Origin: Burkholderia pseudomultivorans
GTDB lineage: Bacteria; Pseudomonadota; Gammaproteobacteria; Burkholderiales; Burkholderiaceae
Length of the DNA: 51,759 nt
Assembly: GCF_902499075.1 (NCBI RefSeq)
Contig: NZ_CABVPP010000053.1
Span: 1-51,759 of the forward strand
Direction of reading: 5' to 3'
This document shows positions 23,850-34,392 of this stretch, in pieces. The position numbers and the translations under genes are program-made. The notes under the pieces were generated by a model that saw only the letters and a list, made by a program, of their open reading frames with translations, did not search any database and was not told where the DNA came from. Each line of letters opens with the position of its first letter. The first letter of the stretch is position 1.

Positions 23850-25241
23850 TCACGGATAAAAGATCTGGACGCGGAAATTCGATGCGGGCGTGCCGTTCGT
23901 GTCGACGCGGACGATCATCGTCTGCGTGGTGCCGGGCGCGAGTCCCGCGTCGATCGGCGTGCCCGGGCGCACGTACTCGCGCGGCGCGAGCACGCGGCGC
24001 GCGGTCACGCGATTGGTGTCGTCGAGCAGGGTCAGTTCGAGCGACGGATAGGCGAGCGCGACGCGGTAGCGGTTCGTCAGCGGCGCCTTCAGTTCGAGCA
24101 CGCGCGGGCCGTCGATCTGGCGCAGGTCGGTCGCGTCGAGCCGCAGGCCGTCGATCGCGCGCGGCGGCGCGACCTTGCAGCCGAGCGGCGCGCAGGCCTG
24201 CCGGAACCAGCTCAGCGTGACCGGCCAGTGGATCATCAGCGCCTCGCGCTGCCACCACGCGAGCTGCGCGACCAGCAGCACCGTGAGCGCGGCGGCGACG
24301 AGCCCGCCGAAAAAGCCGCCGAGCACGCCGCGGCGCTGCGGCGCGCGCGTTTCCCGCGTGACGGTGAAAGGCGCGCGGTCGTCGTCGGACAGCGTGGCTG
24401 CGAACGGTGCGGCAGGCGAGCCGGTGTCGGCGACTTGCGCGTCGCGCATCGCGGGTTCCCGCGCGGCAGGCGCGGCGACGGATGCCGCGTCGGGCGCAAA
24501 GCGCGGTTCGCGCGGCGCGGCGCGATCGTCCTGCGACGCGGCGAAGCGCGCATGCGCGTCGACCGGTTCGGTCGTGTCGATGCCGGCGTCAATCGGTACG
24601 TGGGCAATGAAGCGGGGTTCGCGCGGATCGGCGTCAACGGGCGCCGTGCGTTGCGGCGGCGCTGCGCTGGTTTCGTGCGACGGCGCGGGAGTATCGGCAG
24701 GCAGGGCGGCGGTATCGGCCGGATGCGTGTCCGTATCTGCATCCGCGGCAGCTGGCGCGATCGGTGCGGGCGTGCCGCTCAGGTGTACGACGCCGGCCTC
24801 GATTGCCGGGAGCGCCAGCGGCACCAGCGGCTCGGTGCGAACCGTCTGCATGCTGTGCTGCAGCGACGGATCGACGCCGCCGTCGAGCCACGGTGCCCAC
24901 ATGTCCCAGCCTTCCGGCTTGTAGTCGGCGCGCGTCGGCGCATCGGCGCGGGCGGGCGAGGCGGCATCGGCGAACAGTCGCGCGGGCGCGGCCGGTTGCG
25001 CCGCGTCGCCGGCGCGGGGTGCGGCGACGGCGGCTTCGGCCGACGATGCGGTTTCGGTCCGGGTTTCGGTTCCGGTCAGCGCCGGTTCGGCCGGTTGCGC
25101 ATGCTCGGCAACGAGCGACTGCGACGCATCGAACACCTGCCCGCAATGCCCGCAGCGCACGAGCCCTCGATGCAGCGCGAGCTGTTCCTGCTGCAGCCGG
25201 AAGACGGTGTCGCAATGAGGGCAGCGCGTCGCAAGAAACAT
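23850..25241 (-). CDS. Zinc-ribbon (MJ0042) and DUF3426 membrane protein
   Basis: A 463-residue protein in three parts: an N-terminal zinc finger ([15 protein letters not shown]...CGHCGQVF, residues 8-37, MJ0042 type); a long Pro/Ala/Thr-rich linker with many Asp (about 45-300); and a transmembrane helix ([20 protein letters not shown], about 310) followed by a DUF3426 domain ([53 protein letters not shown]). The function of this conserved proteobacterial architecture is unknown. It follows prmA after 45 nt in the acc cluster. Confidence 0.88.
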   Translation of the reverse strand: MFLATRCPHCDTVFRLQQEQLALHRGLVRCGHCGQVFDASQSLVAEHAQPAEPALTGTETRTETASSAEAAVAAPRAGDAAQPAAPARLFADAASPARADAPTRADYKPEGWDMWAPWLDGGVDPSLQHSMQTVRTEPLVPLALPAIEAGVVHLSGTPAPIAPAAADADTDTHPADTAALPADTPAPSHETSAAPPQRTAPVDADPREPRFIAHVPIDAGIDTTEPVDAHARFAASQDDRAAPREPRFAPDAASVAAPAAREPAMRDAQVADTGSPAAPFAATLSDDDRAPFTVTRETRAPQRRGVLGGFFGGLVAAALTVLLVAQLAWWQREALMIHWPVTLSWFRQACAPLGCKVAPPRAIDGLRLDATDLRQIDGPRVLELKAPLTNRYRVALAYPSLELTLLDDTNRVTARRVLAPREYVRPGTPIDAGLAPGTTQTMIVRVDTNGTPASNFRVQIFYP

Positions 25242-25286
25242 GTCGAGCCGGGCGGCCTGCTGGCCAGAGTGAAGGACAGCGCTATT

Positions 25287-26189
25287 CTAATGGCTTTCGC
25301 GCCGGGTTCCGGCGAGGCATACCCAGCCTTCGTGTTCGCGCCAGACCGAGATGTCGACGTAGCGCGCATAGACGGCCGCGACTTCGTCCGCCTGGCGCGC
25401 AAGCACGCCCGACAGCGCGATGCGTCCGCCCGGTTTCACCTTCGACGCGAGCATCGACGCCATCAGCTTCAGCGGGTTCGACAGGATGTTCGCGACGACG
25501 ATGTCGAATTCGCCGGCCGGGCACGCGTCGGGCAGCCCGTACGTGACGTCCGCGCGATTGCGCTCGCTGTTCTGCCGCGCCGATTCGACGGCCTGCGGAT
25601 CGATGTCGATGCCGACCACGGGGTTCGCCCCGCATTTCTTCGCGAGGATCGCGAGGATCCCCGAGCCGCAGCCGTAGTCGAGCACCGACTGGCCGGGCCG
25701 CACCGACTGCTCGAGCCATTCCATGCACAGGCGCGTGGTCGGGTGGCTGCCGGTGCCGAATGCGAGGCCCGGGTCGAGTTCGAGGATCAGCGCGTCGGGA
25801 TCGGGCGCATCGTGCCACGACGGCACGACCCAGATCCGCTCGCCGACCGGAATCGGGTCGAACTGCGATTGCGTGAGCCGCACCCAGTCCTGCTCCTCGA
25901 CTTCGCGCACTTCGAACTTCGGCAGCTCGGCCACGCCGATCTCGTTTGCGGCGGCCGCGAGCAGCACGGCCGGCTCGTGGTCGGGCGACAGCAGTGCGAC
26001 CACGCGCGAGTGCTGCCATGCGGTGCGCTCGGGCACGAGGCCCGGCTCGCCGAAGAGCGGCTGTTCGTCGGGCGTGTCGGCATCGGCGTCTTCGACCGAG
26101 ACCGACAGCGCGCCGAGTTCGAGCAGCGCGTCGGAGAGTTCCTCCGCGTGCTCACGGGCCAGTTCGACGACGAGTTCGCGATAGCTCAT
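25287..26189 (-). CDS. prmA: Ribosomal protein L11 methyltransferase
   Basis: A 300-residue SAM methyltransferase that trimethylates L11. The SAM motif is [19 protein letters not shown], preceded by [17 protein letters not shown], and motif IV is [11 protein letters not shown]. The N-terminal L11-recognition domain starts [11 protein letters not shown]. Two nt separate it from accC, so it is co-transcribed. The acc-prmA linkage is widespread in proteobacteria. Confidence 0.96.
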   Translation of the reverse strand: MSYRELVVELAREHAEELSDALLELGALSVSVEDADADTPDEQPLFGEPGLVPERTAWQHSRVVALLSPDHEPAVLLAAAANEIGVAELPKFEVREVEEQDWVRLTQSQFDPIPVGERIWVVPSWHDAPDPDALILELDPGLAFGTGSHPTTRLCMEWLEQSVRPGQSVLDYGCGSGILAILAKKCGANPVVGIDIDPQAVESARQNSERNRADVTYGLPDACPAGEFDIVVANILSNPLKLMASMLASKVKPGGRIALSGVLARQADEVAAVYARYVDISVWREHEGWVCLAGTRRESH

Positions 26190-26191
26190 GC

Positions 26192-27559
26192 TTACGCTTC
26201 TTCCGGTGCGACGGCCTGCTTCTGCGCGAGCCGGTTTTCGAGGTAGTGGATGCTGGTGCCGCCTTCGACGAACTTCGAGTCGATCATCAGCTCGCGGTGC
26301 AGCGGGATGTTGGTCTGGATCCCTTCGACGACCATTTCCGACAGCGCGATGCGCATCCGGCGGATCGCCTGGTCGCGGGTCGCGCCGTAGGTGATCAGCT
26401 TGCCGATCATCGAATCATAGTTCGGCGGCACGAAATAGCCATTGTAGGCATGCGAGTCGACGCGCACGCCGGGGCCGCCCGGCGTATGCCACGACGTGAT
26501 CCGGCCCGGCGACGGCGTGAACTTGAACGGATCTTCCGCGTTGATCCGGCACTCGATCGCGTGGCCGCGGAACTGGATGTCGCGCTGGCGCAGCGTGAGC
26601 TTTTCGCCGGCCGCGATGCGGATCTGTTCCTGCACGATGTCGACGCCGGTGATCATTTCCGAGACCGGGTGCTCGACCTGCACGCGCGTGTTCATCTCGA
26701 TGAAGTAGAACTCGCCGTTTTCGTACAGGAATTCGAACGTGCCCGCGCCGAGGTAGCCCATCTTCTTGCACGCGTCCGCGCAGCGGTCGCCGATGCGGTC
26801 GATCAGGCGGCGCGGAATGCCGGGCGCCGGCGCTTCCTCGATCACCTTCTGGTGGCGGCGCTGCATCGAGCAGTCGCGCTCGCCGAGCCAGATCGCGTTC
26901 TTGTACGCGTCGGACAGCACCTGGATCTCGATGTGGCGCGGGTTCTCGAGGAACTTCTCCATGTACACCTGCGGGTTGCCGAACGCACGGCCGGCTTCCT
27001 CGCGGGTCATGTTGACCGCGTTCACGAGCGCGGCTTCGGTGTGCACGACGCGCATCCCGCGGCCGCCGCCGCCGCCGGCGGCCTTGATGATGACCGGATA
27101 GCCGATCGCGCGCGCAATCTTCACGATCTCCTTCGGATCGTCCGGCAACGCGCCTTCCGAACCCGGCACGCACGGCACGCCGGTCTTGATCATCGTCTGC
27201 TTCGCGGTGACCTTGTCGCCCATCAGGCGGATCGTTTCCGGGCGCGGGCCGATGAACGTGAAGCCCGATTGCTCGACGCGCTCGGCGAAATCGGCGTTCT
27301 CCGACAGGAAGCCGTAGCCGGGGTGGATCGCCTCGGCATCGGTGACTTCCGCAGCGCTGATCAGCGCCGGCATGTTCAGGTAGCTCAGGTTCGACGGGGC
27401 CGGGCCGATGCAGACGGCTTCGTCCGCGAGGCGCACGTACTTGGCTTCCTTGTCGGCTTCCGAGTAGACGACCACCGTCTTGACGCCGAGCTCGCGGCAC
27501 GCGCGCTGGATGCGCAGCGCGATTTCACCGCGGTTGGCAATGAGGATTTTTTCAAACAT
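26192..27559 (-). CDS. accC: Acetyl-CoA carboxylase biotin carboxylase subunit
   Basis: A 455-residue ATP-grasp enzyme that carboxylates the biotin on AccB, the first step of fatty-acid synthesis. It starts [25 protein letters not shown]. The glycine-rich loop is GGGGGRGMR, and the biotin-carboxylase signature [16 protein letters not shown] is intact. Length matches E. coli AccC (449). It is preceded by an 85-nt gap containing a hairpin and followed by prmA. Confidence 0.98.
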   Translation of the reverse strand: MFEKILIANRGEIALRIQRACRELGVKTVVVYSEADKEAKYVRLADEAVCIGPAPSNLSYLNMPALISAAEVTDAEAIHPGYGFLSENADFAERVEQSGFTFIGPRPETIRLMGDKVTAKQTMIKTGVPCVPGSEGALPDDPKEIVKIARAIGYPVIIKAAGGGGGRGMRVVHTEAALVNAVNMTREEAGRAFGNPQVYMEKFLENPRHIEIQVLSDAYKNAIWLGERDCSMQRRHQKVIEEAPAPGIPRRLIDRIGDRCADACKKMGYLGAGTFEFLYENGEFYFIEMNTRVQVEHPVSEMITGVDIVQEQIRIAAGEKLTLRQRDIQFRGHAIECRINAEDPFKFTPSPGRITSWHTPGGPGVRVDSHAYNGYFVPPNYDSMIGKLITYGATRDQAIRRMRIALSEMVVEGIQTNIPLHRELMIDSKFVEGGTSIHYLENRLAQKQAVAPEEA

Positions 27560-27615
27560 AGCGAATATTCGTCTCTTCGAGGGGCGCGCGAACGGCGCCT
27601 TGAGAGCATCGGCGG

Positions 27616-27638
27616 CGCGCGGCCGGCGTGGCCGCGCG
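27616..27638 (-). other. Stem-loop between accB and accC
   Basis: Perfect 9-bp GC stem CGCGCGGCC/GGCCGCGCG with a 5-nt loop, 7 nt after the accB stop on the minus strand. There is no T tract. Confidence 0.6.
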
Positions 27639-27644
27639 GCGGGC

Positions 27645-28121
27645 TTAGCCGATCACGAAAAGCGGCTGGCCGTATTCGACGGCCTGGCCGTTCTCGGCGA
27701 GGATTTCCTTGATCACGCCGGCCTTGTCCGACTCGATCTCGTTGAGCAGCTTCATCGCTTCGATGATGCAGAGGGTCTGGCCTTCCTTGACCGTGTCGCC
27801 GACCTGGACGAACGGGTCCGCGCCCGGCGACGGCGCGCGATAGAACGTGCCGACCATCGGCGACGTCACGACGTGGCCCTGCGGTGCGGCGGCGGCCGCC
27901 GGTGCGGCAGCGCCTGCGGCCGGCGCGGCTGCGCTTTCGGCCGGCTGCGGCGCCGCCTGCGCGACGTTGACCTGCGGGGCATACCCGCCCGTCGGCTGCA
28001 CGTAGACCGGCGGTGCGTTCTTGACGATGCGCACCTTGCCTTCGCCTTCCGTCACTTCCAGCTCGGAGATGCCGGATTCGGAGACGAGGTCGATCAGAGT
28101 TTTCAGCTTACGAAGATCCAT
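27645..28121 (-). CDS. accB: Biotin carboxyl carrier protein of acetyl-CoA carboxylase
   Basis: A 158-residue carrier with the biotinylation motif [13 protein letters not shown]124 is the expected attachment site. The N-terminal domain ([23 protein letters not shown]) is followed by an Ala/Pro-rich linker at about 55-82 and the biotinyl domain at about 82-158. The start ATG 28121 is chosen over an ATG six codons upstream because AGGGGAAT precedes it and the family begins MDLRK. Stem-loops flank the gene on both sides. Confidence 0.97.
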   Translation of the reverse strand: MDLRKLKTLIDLVSESGISELEVTEGEGKVRIVKNAPPVYVQPTGGYAPQVNVAQAAPQPAESAAAPAAGAAAPAAAAAPQGHVVTSPMVGTFYRAPSPGADPFVQVGDTVKEGQTLCIIEAMKLLNEIESDKAGVIKEILAENGQAVEYGQPLFVIG

Positions 28122-28147
28122 CGGGAATTCCCCTTTCAATACGTGAA

Positions 28148-28169
28148 AGCGCCGGTTGGGACCGGCGCT
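28148..28169 (-). terminator. Stem-loop between aroQ and accB
   Basis: Perfect 9-bp stem AGCGCCGGT/ACCGGCGCT with a 4-nt loop, followed on the minus strand by only three T. It is likely a partial terminator or processing site just before the accB ribosome site. Confidence 0.6.
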
Positions 28170-28187
28170 GAATCTAGACTCGCGGAA

Positions 28188-28640
28188 TCAGCCGCGCGGC
28201 GCGCCTTGCAGCTTGTCCAGCGCGTATTCGAGCGCGTACAGATAACCTTTCCAGCCGAGTCCGCAGATCACGCCTTCGGCCTGGTCGGAAAAGTAGGAGT
28301 GGTGCCTGAACGCTTCGCGGCGATGCACGTTCGACAGATGCACCTCGACGAACGGGATGCCGACGCCGGCGAGCGCATCCCGGATCGCGACGCTGGTATG
28401 CGTATACGCGGCGGGATTGATCAGGATGAAATCGGTCTGTTCCTCCCGCGCGGCCTGGATGCGGTCGACGAGCGCGCCTTCGTGGTTGCTCTGGAACGAC
28501 GCCAGTTCGACGCCGGCTTCCTGCGCCCGAGCGGCCAGCGCCTGATCGATCTGCGCCAGCGTGACGCGGCCGTACACCTCCGGTTCCCGGGTGCCGAGAA
28601 GGTTCAGGTTGGGGCCGTGCAGCACCAGCAATCGTGTCAT
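28188..28640 (-). CDS. aroQ: Type II 3-dehydroquinate dehydratase
   Basis: A 150-residue shikimate-pathway enzyme that dehydrates 3-dehydroquinate. Family motifs are [20 protein letters not shown] at the N-terminus, [12 protein letters not shown] in the middle and [18 protein letters not shown] near the C-terminus. Length is normal. It is the first gene of aroQ-accB-accC-prmA and has a good promoter upstream. Confidence 0.97.
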   Translation of the reverse strand: MTRLLVLHGPNLNLLGTREPEVYGRVTLAQIDQALAARAQEAGVELASFQSNHEGALVDRIQAAREEQTDFILINPAAYTHTSVAIRDALAGVGIPFVEVHLSNVHRREAFRHHSYFSDQAEGVICGLGWKGYLYALEYALDKLQGAPRG

Positions 28641-28670
28641 GGTCGCTTCTAATTCTGCGGAATTGCGCGC

Positions 28671-28700
28671 ACTTTAGCGCTAATTAGAGAAATTTGTCTA
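28671..28700 (-). promoter_or_regulatory. Sigma-70-like promoter of aroQ-accBC
   Basis: Minus strand TAGACA (complement 28695-28700), 18-nt spacer, TAAAGT (complement 28671-28676), in an AT-rich island. It lies about 30 nt upstream of the aroQ ATG. Confidence 0.65.
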
Positions 28701-28834
28701 GTTTTGCCGAACGTGTGCACGAACCGGACCTGCAAGAATTACCGGCATGGATTCAAAGTATCGGCGAATTCACGCGAAATTGCGGCGATCGATCCGTAAA
28801 TCGCCGCCAACGTGCACATCGTCGTTCAGCCAGC

Positions 28835-29383
28835 TCACAAGGCGTCGAGGGTCTTTTTCAGCTCGGCCGGTTGGATTTGTCCCAATTTTGTCTCGCGAAT
28901 CTTGCCCGTTTCGTCGATCACGACGGTAAAAGGCAGTGCGCCGGCCGTATTTCCGAAATTACGGGCCAGATCGGCACCCGCATAACCGCTGACGAAGACC
29001 GGATAGTCGACCTTCACCTTCTGCAGGAAGTTCTTCACGTTCTGCTCGGAATCGACGCCGATCCCGACGAAACGGATCCCTTTCTGCTTGTACTGGTGCG
29101 ACAGCGTGACCAGCTCGGGCATCTCCTCGACGCACGGGCCGCACCACGACGCCCAGAAATTGACGACGACCTTCTGGCCCTTGAAGGCGGCCAGCGTGGC
29201 CGGCTTGCCGTCGATGCCGGTCAGCGACGCGGTCCACAGCCGGTCGACCGGGCTGCCCTGCGTGGCGGGCGCCGCGACGGCGACGCCGTCGTCGCTGCCG
29301 CGGAACCAGTGGCCGGCGGAGATCCCGCCGGCGACGGCGGCGGCCGCGACCACCGCGAGCGCCAACATGCGTTTCATCATCAT
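28835..29383 (-). CDS. TlpA/ResA-like thioredoxin-fold disulfide reductase, membrane-anchored
   Basis: A 182-residue protein with an N-terminal signal anchor (MKRMLALAVVAAAAVAGGISAG) and a periplasmic thioredoxin fold. The active site is WASWCGPC, with C81 and C84, followed by the cis-Pro region LPFTVVID. Three consecutive ATGs (29383, 29380, 29377) make the exact start uncertain. TlpA/ResA proteins reduce periplasmic disulfides, for example in cytochrome c maturation; the partner here is unknown. It starts only 7 nt after the upstream hypothetical gene ends, so they are co-transcribed. Confidence 0.87.
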   Translation of the reverse strand: MMMKRMLALAVVAAAAVAGGISAGHWFRGSDDGVAVAAPATQGSPVDRLWTASLTGIDGKPATLAAFKGQKVVVNFWASWCGPCVEEMPELVTLSHQYKQKGIRFVGIGVDSEQNVKNFLQKVKVDYPVFVSGYAGADLARNFGNTAGALPFTVVIDETGKIRETKLGQIQPAELKKTLDAL

Positions 29384-29390
29384 CGTTGAA

Positions 29391-30035
29391 TCATTCCGGT
29401 TCGGAAGGGGCGTTGGCCGCGTCGACCAGCGCACGCAACGCGGCGGCGTCCGCGCGGGCGACGCGGCCGCGCGCGTCGGCCTTGACCGCGCCGCGCAGAT
29501 CGTCGCTCGCATACAGCGCCACGTGGATGCCGATCGCGTCCATGTCGCGGCGCGGGCGCCACAGGAAGCTCAGCGTCTCGACGTCGCCGCGGCCCGCGAA
29601 GTGCCGCGTCTCCGAGACGTCGTACTGGACGTTCTGGTTCAGCAGGTAGATCGCGACGTCCTTCGGGTTGTCGGTAAAAGTCTGCAAATGAATGTCCGAA
29701 TGCGCGTTCGCAGTGCCGTTCAGCACGGCGCCCGTCACATACGGATTGAATTCGGCGAGCCGGCGCATCCAGTCGAGCGCGATTTCGCGCAGGTCGCGCA
29801 GCTCGTCCGGCTGCGTATCGCTCTGGAACAGCGCCAGGTATTCGCGCAGTTCTTCCTCGATCAGATCGTTATCGGGCAGCCATTCGCCGGCAACGCGCGA
29901 ATCGCCGAGCAACTGGCGCGCGGCCTTGCGCTTCGCGGCGGCGTAGTCCAGCCCGTCCTCCGCGATCAGGCGTGCGGCGGACTGGGCGATTTCCTCGCGG
30001 ACGCGCCGCGGATCGACAAGGGGTTTGCGAGACAT
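29391..30035 (-). CDS. Conserved hypothetical protein with nucleotidyltransferase-like segment
   Basis: A 214-residue protein, start ATG 30035 (MSRKPLVDPRRVREEIAQSAARLIAEDGLDYAAAKRKAARQL). The middle has GAVLNGTANAHSDIHLQTFTDN, which resembles the G-x-G/S...D-x-[DH] motif of a minimal nucleotidyltransferase with one acidic residue replaced by His. I do not recognise the family with confidence. No signal peptide or membrane segment is seen. It is divergent from mpl and coupled to the TlpA-like gene. Function unknown. Confidence 0.75.
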   Translation of the reverse strand: MSRKPLVDPRRVREEIAQSAARLIAEDGLDYAAAKRKAARQLLGDSRVAGEWLPDNDLIEEELREYLALFQSDTQPDELRDLREIALDWMRRLAEFNPYVTGAVLNGTANAHSDIHLQTFTDNPKDVAIYLLNQNVQYDVSETRHFAGRGDVETLSFLWRPRRDMDAIGIHVALYASDDLRGAVKADARGRVARADAAALRALVDAANAPSEPE

Positions 30036-30278
30036 GATCCGGCAATCATACTCGATCGCTGCGGCGCCCGAATGCGCTGCGGCCACGCGTCGCCCGGCGC
30101 GCCGGCGGCGCTCGCGCGCAGTGTTCGGGCCGCCGGGCACGGCAGGCCGTCAGTTACAATGGCGTTCTTTGTGTCGCGGCGAACGTCGTGGGCCGGTGCC
30201 GGCCGCGCGGCCTGTCCGGCGCGGCGCAGACCATCCTTTCCGAATCGACGGCGCCCGGCGGCGCGAAAGCATTCATCT

Positions 30279-31664
30279 ATGCACATCCACATTCTAGGCA
30301 TCTGCGGCACCTTCATGGGCGGTCTCGCCGTACTCGCGCGCGAGGCGGGCCACACGGTGACGGGTTGCGACGCGGGCGTCTATCCGCCGATGAGCACGCA
30401 GCTCGAGGCGCAGGGCATCACGCTGATCGAGGGCTACGGCGCCGAGCAGATCGACCTGAAACCCGACCTGTTCGTGATCGGCAACGTCGTCACGCGCGGC
30501 AACCCGCTGATGGAAGCGATCCTCGATCGCGGCCTGCCGTACGTGTCGGGCCCGCAATGGCTCGGCGAGCACGTGCTGGCCGGCAAGTGGGTGCTGGCGG
30601 TCGCCGGCACGCACGGCAAGACGACCACCTCGTCGATGCTCGCATGGCTGCTGGAGGACGCCGGTCTGAATCCGGGTTTCCTGATCGGCGGCGTGCCGCT
30701 GAATTTCGGCATATCGGCGCGGCTCACCGATTCGAGCTTCTTCGTGATCGAGGCCGACGAGTACGACACCGCGTTCTTCGACAAGCGCTCGAAGTTCGTG
30801 CACTACCGGCCGCGCACCGCGGTGCTGAACAACCTCGAATTCGATCACGCCGACATCTTCCCCGATCTCGCTGCGATCGAGACGCAATTCCACCACCTCG
30901 TGCGCACCGTGCCGGGCGTCGGGCGGATCGTCACGAACGGCCGCGCGGACGCGCTCGAGCGCGTGCTGGCACGCGGCTGCTGGAGCGAGGTCGAGCGTTT
31001 CGGCGTCGACGGCGGCTGGCAAGCGCTGCCGGCCGAGGACGGCGTGCCGGTCGACGAGCGCTTCGCGGTGTATGCGCAGGCCGAGCGTGTCGGCGAGGTC
31101 GTCTGGCAGGTGCAGGGCGAGCACAACCGGATGAACGCGCTCGCGGCGATCGCGGCCGCGCGTCACGTCGGCGTGCCGCCCGCGCAGGCCGCCGCGTCGC
31201 TCGCGGCGTTCCGCAACGTGAAGCGGCGCATGGAAGTGCGCGGCAGCGTCGACGGCGTGACCGTCTACGACGACTTCGCGCACCATCCGACCGCGATCGA
31301 AACCACGATCGCCGGCCTTCGTGCGCGTATCGGTCGTCAAAACACCCGCATTCTCGCCGTGCTCGAGCCGCGTTCGAACACGATGAAGCTCGGCGTGATG
31401 AAGTCGCAGCTGCCGGCGAGCCTCGCCGACGCCGATCTCGTGTTCGGCTACGGTGCGCCGTCGGGGCGCGACGCGCTCGGCTGGAATCTCGGCGACGCGC
31501 TCGCGCCGCTCGGCGACAAGGCGCAGGCGTTCGACGACCTGCACCTGCTGGTGAAGGCCGTCGTCGAAGCCGCGCGCCCGGGCGACCAGGTGCTCGTGAT
31601 GAGCAACGGCGGCTTCGGCGGCGTGCACCAGAAGCTGCTCGACGCGCTCGGGAGCCGCGCGTGA
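30279..31664 (+). CDS. mpl: UDP-N-acetylmuramate:L-alanyl-gamma-D-glutamyl-meso-diaminopimelate ligase
   Basis: A 461-residue Mur-ligase-family enzyme that reattaches recycled tripeptide to UDP-MurNAc. It starts MHIHILGICGTFMGGLAVLAREAGH. The ATP loop is GTHGKTTTSSML, and VYDDFAHHPTAI near residue 330 is typical of MurC/Mpl. It differs from MurC at the N-terminus (GICGTFMGG) and in context. The stop overlaps the start of the hydrolase gene (GTGA). The start at 30279 fits the family; in-frame upstream codons lie in the divergent gene. Confidence 0.95.
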   Translation: MHIHILGICGTFMGGLAVLAREAGHTVTGCDAGVYPPMSTQLEAQGITLIEGYGAEQIDLKPDLFVIGNVVTRGNPLMEAILDRGLPYVSGPQWLGEHVLAGKWVLAVAGTHGKTTTSSMLAWLLEDAGLNPGFLIGGVPLNFGISARLTDSSFFVIEADEYDTAFFDKRSKFVHYRPRTAVLNNLEFDHADIFPDLAAIETQFHHLVRTVPGVGRIVTNGRADALERVLARGCWSEVERFGVDGGWQALPAEDGVPVDERFAVYAQAERVGEVVWQVQGEHNRMNALAAIAAARHVGVPPAQAAASLAAFRNVKRRMEVRGSVDGVTVYDDFAHHPTAIETTIAGLRARIGRQNTRILAVLEPRSNTMKLGVMKSQLPASLADADLVFGYGAPSGRDALGWNLGDALAPLGDKAQAFDDLHLLVKAVVEAARPGDQVLVMSNGGFGGVHQKLLDALGSRA

Positions 31665-32230
31665 TCCTCTATCTGCACGGTTTCCGGTCGTCGCCGGCGT
31701 CGCAGAAGTCGCAACTGCTCGCCGCGCGCATGGCCGCGCTCGGCCGCGCGGACGAATGGCGCTGTCCGTCGCTGTCGGTGTCGCCGCTCGAGGCGGTTGC
31801 GCTGGCCGAGGCGCAGGTCGCGGGCGCGCAGGACGTGACGGTGATCGGCAGCTCGCTCGGCGGCTACTACGCGACCTGGCTCGCGGAAAAGCATGGCTGG
31901 AAGGCCGTGCTGCTGAATCCGGCGATCGTCCCGCAGCGCGATCTCGAGCAGTATCTCGGCGAACAGCCGCTGTACCACGGCGGCGGCTCGATCGTCGTCG
32001 AGCGCCGCCACCTGCACGAACTCGACGCGCTGCGCGTGCCGGCGATCACGCGCGCCGAACGCTACTATCTGTTCGCGGCGACCGGCGACGAAGTGCTCGA
32101 CTATCGCGAGATGCTCGCCCATTACCCCGGCGCGAAAACGCGCGTGATCGAAGGCAGCGATCACGGCATCAGCGAATTTGCCGACTATGTCGACGACGTT
32201 CTCGCATTCTGCGACGAAAAGACGACATGA
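31661..32230 (+). CDS. YqiA/YcfP-like alpha/beta hydrolase
   Basis: A 189-residue small serine hydrolase. It begins MILYLHGFRSSPASQKSQ, a hallmark of YqiA-type esterases. The nucleophile elbow is GSSLG (G63-S65-G67) and the C-terminal acid/His region is GSDHGISEF. The GTG start at 31661 overlaps the mpl stop (GTGA), which fixes the start. Substrates are unknown; homologues are predicted esterases. It lies between mpl and the RNase gene. Confidence 0.85.
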   Translation: MILYLHGFRSSPASQKSQLLAARMAALGRADEWRCPSLSVSPLEAVALAEAQVAGAQDVTVIGSSLGGYYATWLAEKHGWKAVLLNPAIVPQRDLEQYLGEQPLYHGGGSIVVERRHLHELDALRVPAITRAERYYLFAATGDEVLDYREMLAHYPGAKTRVIEGSDHGISEFADYVDDVLAFCDEKTT

Positions 32231-32310
32231 TCCGGCCACCGGCCGATCGAATTCCCATCATCATGCGGCGCCGCCGAAGCGGCGTCCGGCAGTCTGAACG
32301 AGAGTACTGA

Positions 32311-34392
32311 GTGAACGTTTTCTTCGAGGAATCGGGCAGTTTCAAGGCGGGCAGCGTGCTGTCGCGCCAGGGCGACGCGTTTCAGGTCGAGTTGCCCGGC
32401 GGGCGGCGCGCGAAGGTGCGCGCGAAGGACGTGCTGATCGAATTCGAGAAGCCGGCCGCGAGCGAGCTGATGCAGGAGGCCGATGCGGCCGCGCAGCAGA
32501 TCGATCTGGATTTCCTGTGGGAATGCGCGCCGGCCGACGAATTCGCGTATACGGCGCTGGCCGAAGAGTATTTCGGCGCGACCTACGGCCCGGTCGAGCG
32601 CGCGGCGCTCGTGCTGCGGCTGCACGGCTCGCCGGTCTACTTCCGTCGCAAGGGGCGCGGCCAGTACCAGCGCGCGCCGGAAGAGCAGCTGAAGATGGCG
32701 CTCGCGTCGCTCGAGCGCAAGCGCCAGCAGGCGCTGGTGCAGGCGCAGTACGAGGAAGAGCTGAAGGCCGGCAAGCTGCCGGAGGCGTTCGCGGGCAAGG
32801 TGCTCGGCCTGCTGACGCGGCCGGACAAGAACGCGATCGAATACAAGGCGATGGAAGCGGCGGCCGGCGCGCGCGGCGTGTCGCCGGCGCGGCTGATGCT
32901 CGACTGCGGCGGCATCGAGTCGCCGCGCGCGCTGCACGAGGCGCGCTTTCTCGCCGAATTCTTCCCGCACGGCACCGGCTTTCCGCCCGTCAGCGTCGGC
33001 CCGCTGCCGGACGACCTGCCGCGCGCGGACGTCGAGGCGTTCTCGATCGACGACATCACGACCACCGAAATCGACGATGCGTTCTCGGTCGAGCACCTGT
33101 CCGACGGTCGCGTGCGGATCGGCGTGCACATCGCGGCGCCGGCGCTCGGCATCGTGCGCGGCGACGCGGTCGACGCGATCGCGCGCGCGCGCCTGTCGAC
33201 CGTCTACATGCCGGGCGACAAGATCACGATGCTGCCGGACGACGTCGTCGACGTGTTCACGCTGAAGGAGGGCGACTATCGCCCGGCGCTGTCGCTGTAC
33301 ATCATCGTCAACCGCGACACGCAGGAGATCGTCGCGAACGAGACGCGCGCCGAGCTCGTGTACGTGAAGAACAACCTGCGCCACAACACGCTCGACGAAC
33401 TCGTCACCGAGGAGACGCTCGCGGCCGGCACCGGCGACTATCCGCACAAGGACGACATCGCGGTGCTGTGGCCGCTCGCGCAGGCGCTGTTCGAAAAGCG
33501 CCAGCAGGCGCGCGCGGGCTACGGGCTCAAGCGCGAGGTGCAGCGCAACACCGACTACAACTTCTACGTCGAAGGCGAGCACGTGACGATCACGCCGCGC
33601 CGCCGCGGGTCGCCGCTCGACCTGATCGTGTCGGAGCTCGCGATCCTCGCGAACTCGACCTGGGGCGCGTTTCTGCACGATCACACGGTGCCCGGCATCT
33701 ATCGTTCGCAGCGCGGTTTCGGCACGCCGGGCCCGAAGCGCACGCGGATGCAGACGACGGCCGCGCCGCACGAAGGCCTCGGCGTGCCGCAGTATGCGTG
33801 GAGCACGTCGCCGCTGCGCCGCTACGTCGATCTCGTGAACCAATGGCAGCTGCTCGCGTGCGTGCAGCACGGCGTCACCGCGAAGCTGGCCGCGCCGTTC
33901 AAGCCGAAGGATGCGGACCTGTACGCGGTCGTACAGGGCTTCGACGACACGTACTCCGCGTACGCCGACTATCAGCGCCGGATGGAGTACTTCTGGTGCC
34001 TGCGCTGGCTCGCGCAGGAGCAGAAGAAGCAGGTCGTCGCGAGCGTCGTGAAGGGCGATCTCGTGCGCCTCGAGGAGATTCCGCTGCTGCTGCACGTGCC
34101 GGGACTCGGCGTGCATGCGCGCGGCACGCGCGTGCTGCTCGACGTGATGTCGCTCGACGAGCTGACGATCGAGGCGTCGGTGCGGCTGCTGAACGTGCTC
34201 GATGCGCCGACCGTGACGAGCGGCGACGCGGCCGACGACGAAGAGGAAGCCGAAGGCGGCGACGACACGCTGATCGACGCACCGGACGATTCGGCGCAAG
34301 CCGAGGCCGAAGCGCTGGCCGAATCGGACGATGCGCCGGCAGGCGACGGCGGCGACGCCGCGAACGGCAACCCGCAGGAGCGCGCATCATGA
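32311..34392 (+). CDS. RNase II/R-family exoribonuclease with acidic C-terminal tail
   Basis: A 693-residue 3'-5' exoribonuclease. The RNB domain starts near residue 235. Its metal site reads [12 protein letters not shown] (245-256): D247, E253, D255 and D256 align with E. coli RNase II D201/D207/D209/D210, so the second acid is Glu. This TxEIDD form is also known in plastid/cyanobacterial-type RNB enzymes. No clear cold-shock domains of RNase R type are seen at the N-terminus. The last 60 residues are Asp/Glu/Ala-rich. The start is GTG 32311. The stop overlaps the aroE ATG (ATGA). Confidence 0.9.
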   Translation: MNVFFEESGSFKAGSVLSRQGDAFQVELPGGRRAKVRAKDVLIEFEKPAASELMQEADAAAQQIDLDFLWECAPADEFAYTALAEEYFGATYGPVERAALVLRLHGSPVYFRRKGRGQYQRAPEEQLKMALASLERKRQQALVQAQYEEELKAGKLPEAFAGKVLGLLTRPDKNAIEYKAMEAAAGARGVSPARLMLDCGGIESPRALHEARFLAEFFPHGTGFPPVSVGPLPDDLPRADVEAFSIDDITTTEIDDAFSVEHLSDGRVRIGVHIAAPALGIVRGDAVDAIARARLSTVYMPGDKITMLPDDVVDVFTLKEGDYRPALSLYIIVNRDTQEIVANETRAELVYVKNNLRHNTLDELVTEETLAAGTGDYPHKDDIAVLWPLAQALFEKRQQARAGYGLKREVQRNTDYNFYVEGEHVTITPRRRGSPLDLIVSELAILANSTWGAFLHDHTVPGIYRSQRGFGTPGPKRTRMQTTAAPHEGLGVPQYAWSTSPLRRYVDLVNQWQLLACVQHGVTAKLAAPFKPKDADLYAVVQGFDDTYSAYADYQRRMEYFWCLRWLAQEQKKQVVASVVKGDLVRLEEIPLLLHVPGLGVHARGTRVLLDVMSLDELTIEASVRLLNVLDAPTVTSGDAADDEEEAEGGDDTLIDAPDDSAQAEAEALAESDDAPAGDGGDAANGNPQERAS

